Positions 63,472 to 64,000 of a DNA stretch of 64,000 bases are shown in pieces. Position 1 is the stretch's first letter. Every line of letters begins with the position of its first letter. Where the stretch lies: assembly GCA_963765265.1 (NCBI GenBank), contig CAVXVN010000006.1, forward strand, positions 372,001 to 436,000, written 5' to 3'. The translations under genes and the position numbers were made by a program. The stretch is from Bacillus_BD sp963765265 (lineage in GTDB: Bacteria; Bacillota; Bacilli; Bacillales; Cytobacillaceae). The notes under the pieces were generated by a model. That model did no database searches. It saw only the letters and a program-made list of their open reading frames with translations, and was not told the origin of the DNA.

Positions 63472-63786
63472 AGGATCACGCTTTCTTTCAGGACATTGTA
63501 CATTACGTAAATTATGACATGTGGTCATGAACATGTGCAAGTAAAATTCCTAAGAGATCTTTTCACAGATTGGCTGTGATGAATAATATGAGTAATTTAT
63601 TAATATATTTTCTTTCAACTAGACTGAATGTAAGTTGGGTAAAAAAAATTTTATCTTAACAACAAATATACGAACAAAATCAACCAATAAAAAAAATCTG
63701 CGTGAGGACTGATAAAAAAATTACACGATTGTGTAGTTATCTTTTATCATGTTCTTCACGCAGATTTATATGAATAGAGTTACCTT
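63472..63786. other. Intergenic region motI-ypeB
   Basis: 315 bases. Holds the ypeB terminator structure (63689-63767) and an AT-rich stretch that should contain the motI promoter, but no clear -35/-10 pair can be defended. Confidence 0.6.
63689..63767 (-). terminator. Large terminator structure after ypeB
   Basis: Arms around AAATCTGCGTGA / TCACGCAGATTT enclose TGATAAAA/TTTTATCA and a smaller TACAC/GTGTA hairpin; T8 follows on the minus strand. Much longer than the other terminators here. Confidence 0.7.
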
Positions 63787-64000
63787 TTAGATAACATCCT
63801 GAAAAATTGATTCCACATTATTCATTTTTTCTACATTTTCTTCCATTCCTGAATCTGCATTTATGAAAATTCGATACGTATCCTTATCTAACGTACCCAT
63901 AAATTCATAGCAAAGAACTGCTTTTCCCAAATCATTCATAATGACCGCTAATCGATCTTCCATCACTTTTAGTTTTGGATTTATTTTGGCACGTGCCTCC
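63787..64000 (-). CDS. ypeB: Germination protein YpeB, C-terminal part, cut by the window end
   Basis: The last 70 residues of YpeB. LKVMEDRLAVIMNDLGKAVLCYEF and GTLDKDTYRIFINADSGMEENVE are the PepSY-type end of the family. YpeB is needed for SleB lytic enzyme stability in the spore cortex; sleB would lie beyond 64000. Frame runs off the window, so the start and most of the protein are not seen. Confidence 0.9.
   Translation of the reverse strand, partial: EARAKINPKLKVMEDRLAVIMNDLGKAVLCYEFMGTLDKDTYRIFINADSGMEENVEKMNNVESIFQDVI

Noticed and set aside
1..64000. CRISPR arrays, tRNA or rRNA genes, insertion sequences
   Set aside because: No regularly spaced repeats, no tRNA-like cloverleaf with CCA-type ends and no transposase frames were seen.

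Overview
The window is a stretch of chromosome from a low-GC, endospore-forming Bacillaceae (Firmicutes). This rests on gene content and order. Almost every gene has its counterpart in the Bacillus subtilis ypvA-to-ypeB region, in the same relative order and mostly on the minus strand: ypvA, ypsC, rnpB, gpsB, ypsA, cotD, mrfB/mrfA, yppG, yppE, sspM, recU, ponA, ypoC, nth, dnaD, asnS, tseB, dinG, panD/C/B, birA, cca, bshA, mgsA, dapB, ypjD, ypjC, ypjB, ypjA, qcrC/B/A, ypiB, ypiA, aroA, tyrA, hisC, aroH, aroB, aroC, cheR, ndk, hepT, menH, hepS, mtrB, folE, hbs, spoIVA, yphF, yphE, gpsA, der, yphA, ypzI, fni, the S1-domain protein, plsC, cmk, ypfB, motI, ypeB. Sporulation genes (cotD, sspM, spoIVA, ypjB, yphA, ypeB) confirm a spore former. 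The species cannot be named from this alone.

Layout. 1-8262: a cut DinG-like helicase, a holin-like peptide, an RNA methyltransferase, RNase P RNA, GpsB, a coat protein and the MrfAB DNA-repair pair. 8466-10647: a regulator/Hcp (Crp/Fnr + hybrid-cluster protein) module that is an insertion relative to B. subtilis, with a palindromic Fnr/Crp-type operator before hcp. 10772-16163: small spore/cell genes and the divergent recU-ponA pair. 16216-31803: DNA repair and replication (nth, dnaD, dinG), asnS, pantothenate synthesis (panBCD behind a structured leader), biotin ligase, CCA-adding enzyme, bacillithiol glycosyltransferase, methylglyoxal synthase, dapB. 31871-39232: membrane peptidase, bc complex qcrABC, ypiB/ypiA. 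39390-45656: aromatic amino-acid supra-operon. 45819-51538: cheR, ndk, menaquinone side-chain and ring genes, mtrB, folE, hbs. 51844-64000: spoIVA, lipoprotein, gpsA, der, fni, S1 protein, plsC, cmk, c-di-GMP receptor, ypeB (cut).

Things that stand out. Six single-base indels disrupt four normally conserved genes (recU, ponA three times, tyrA, gpsA). Five of the six are +1. Two of these genes encode core functions, so residual sequencing error is the first explanation, but it cannot be proved from here. Compared with the B. subtilis locus, aspB, ypmA, bshB1, ypiF and the trp operon are missing here, although the TRAP gene mtrB is kept. yppC survives only as a probable remnant. Promising regulatory structures are a pan-type leader before panB, the Fnr-type operator before hcp, a GC-rich structured element between ndk and cheR, and plus-strand terminators with no plus-strand gene in front of them.
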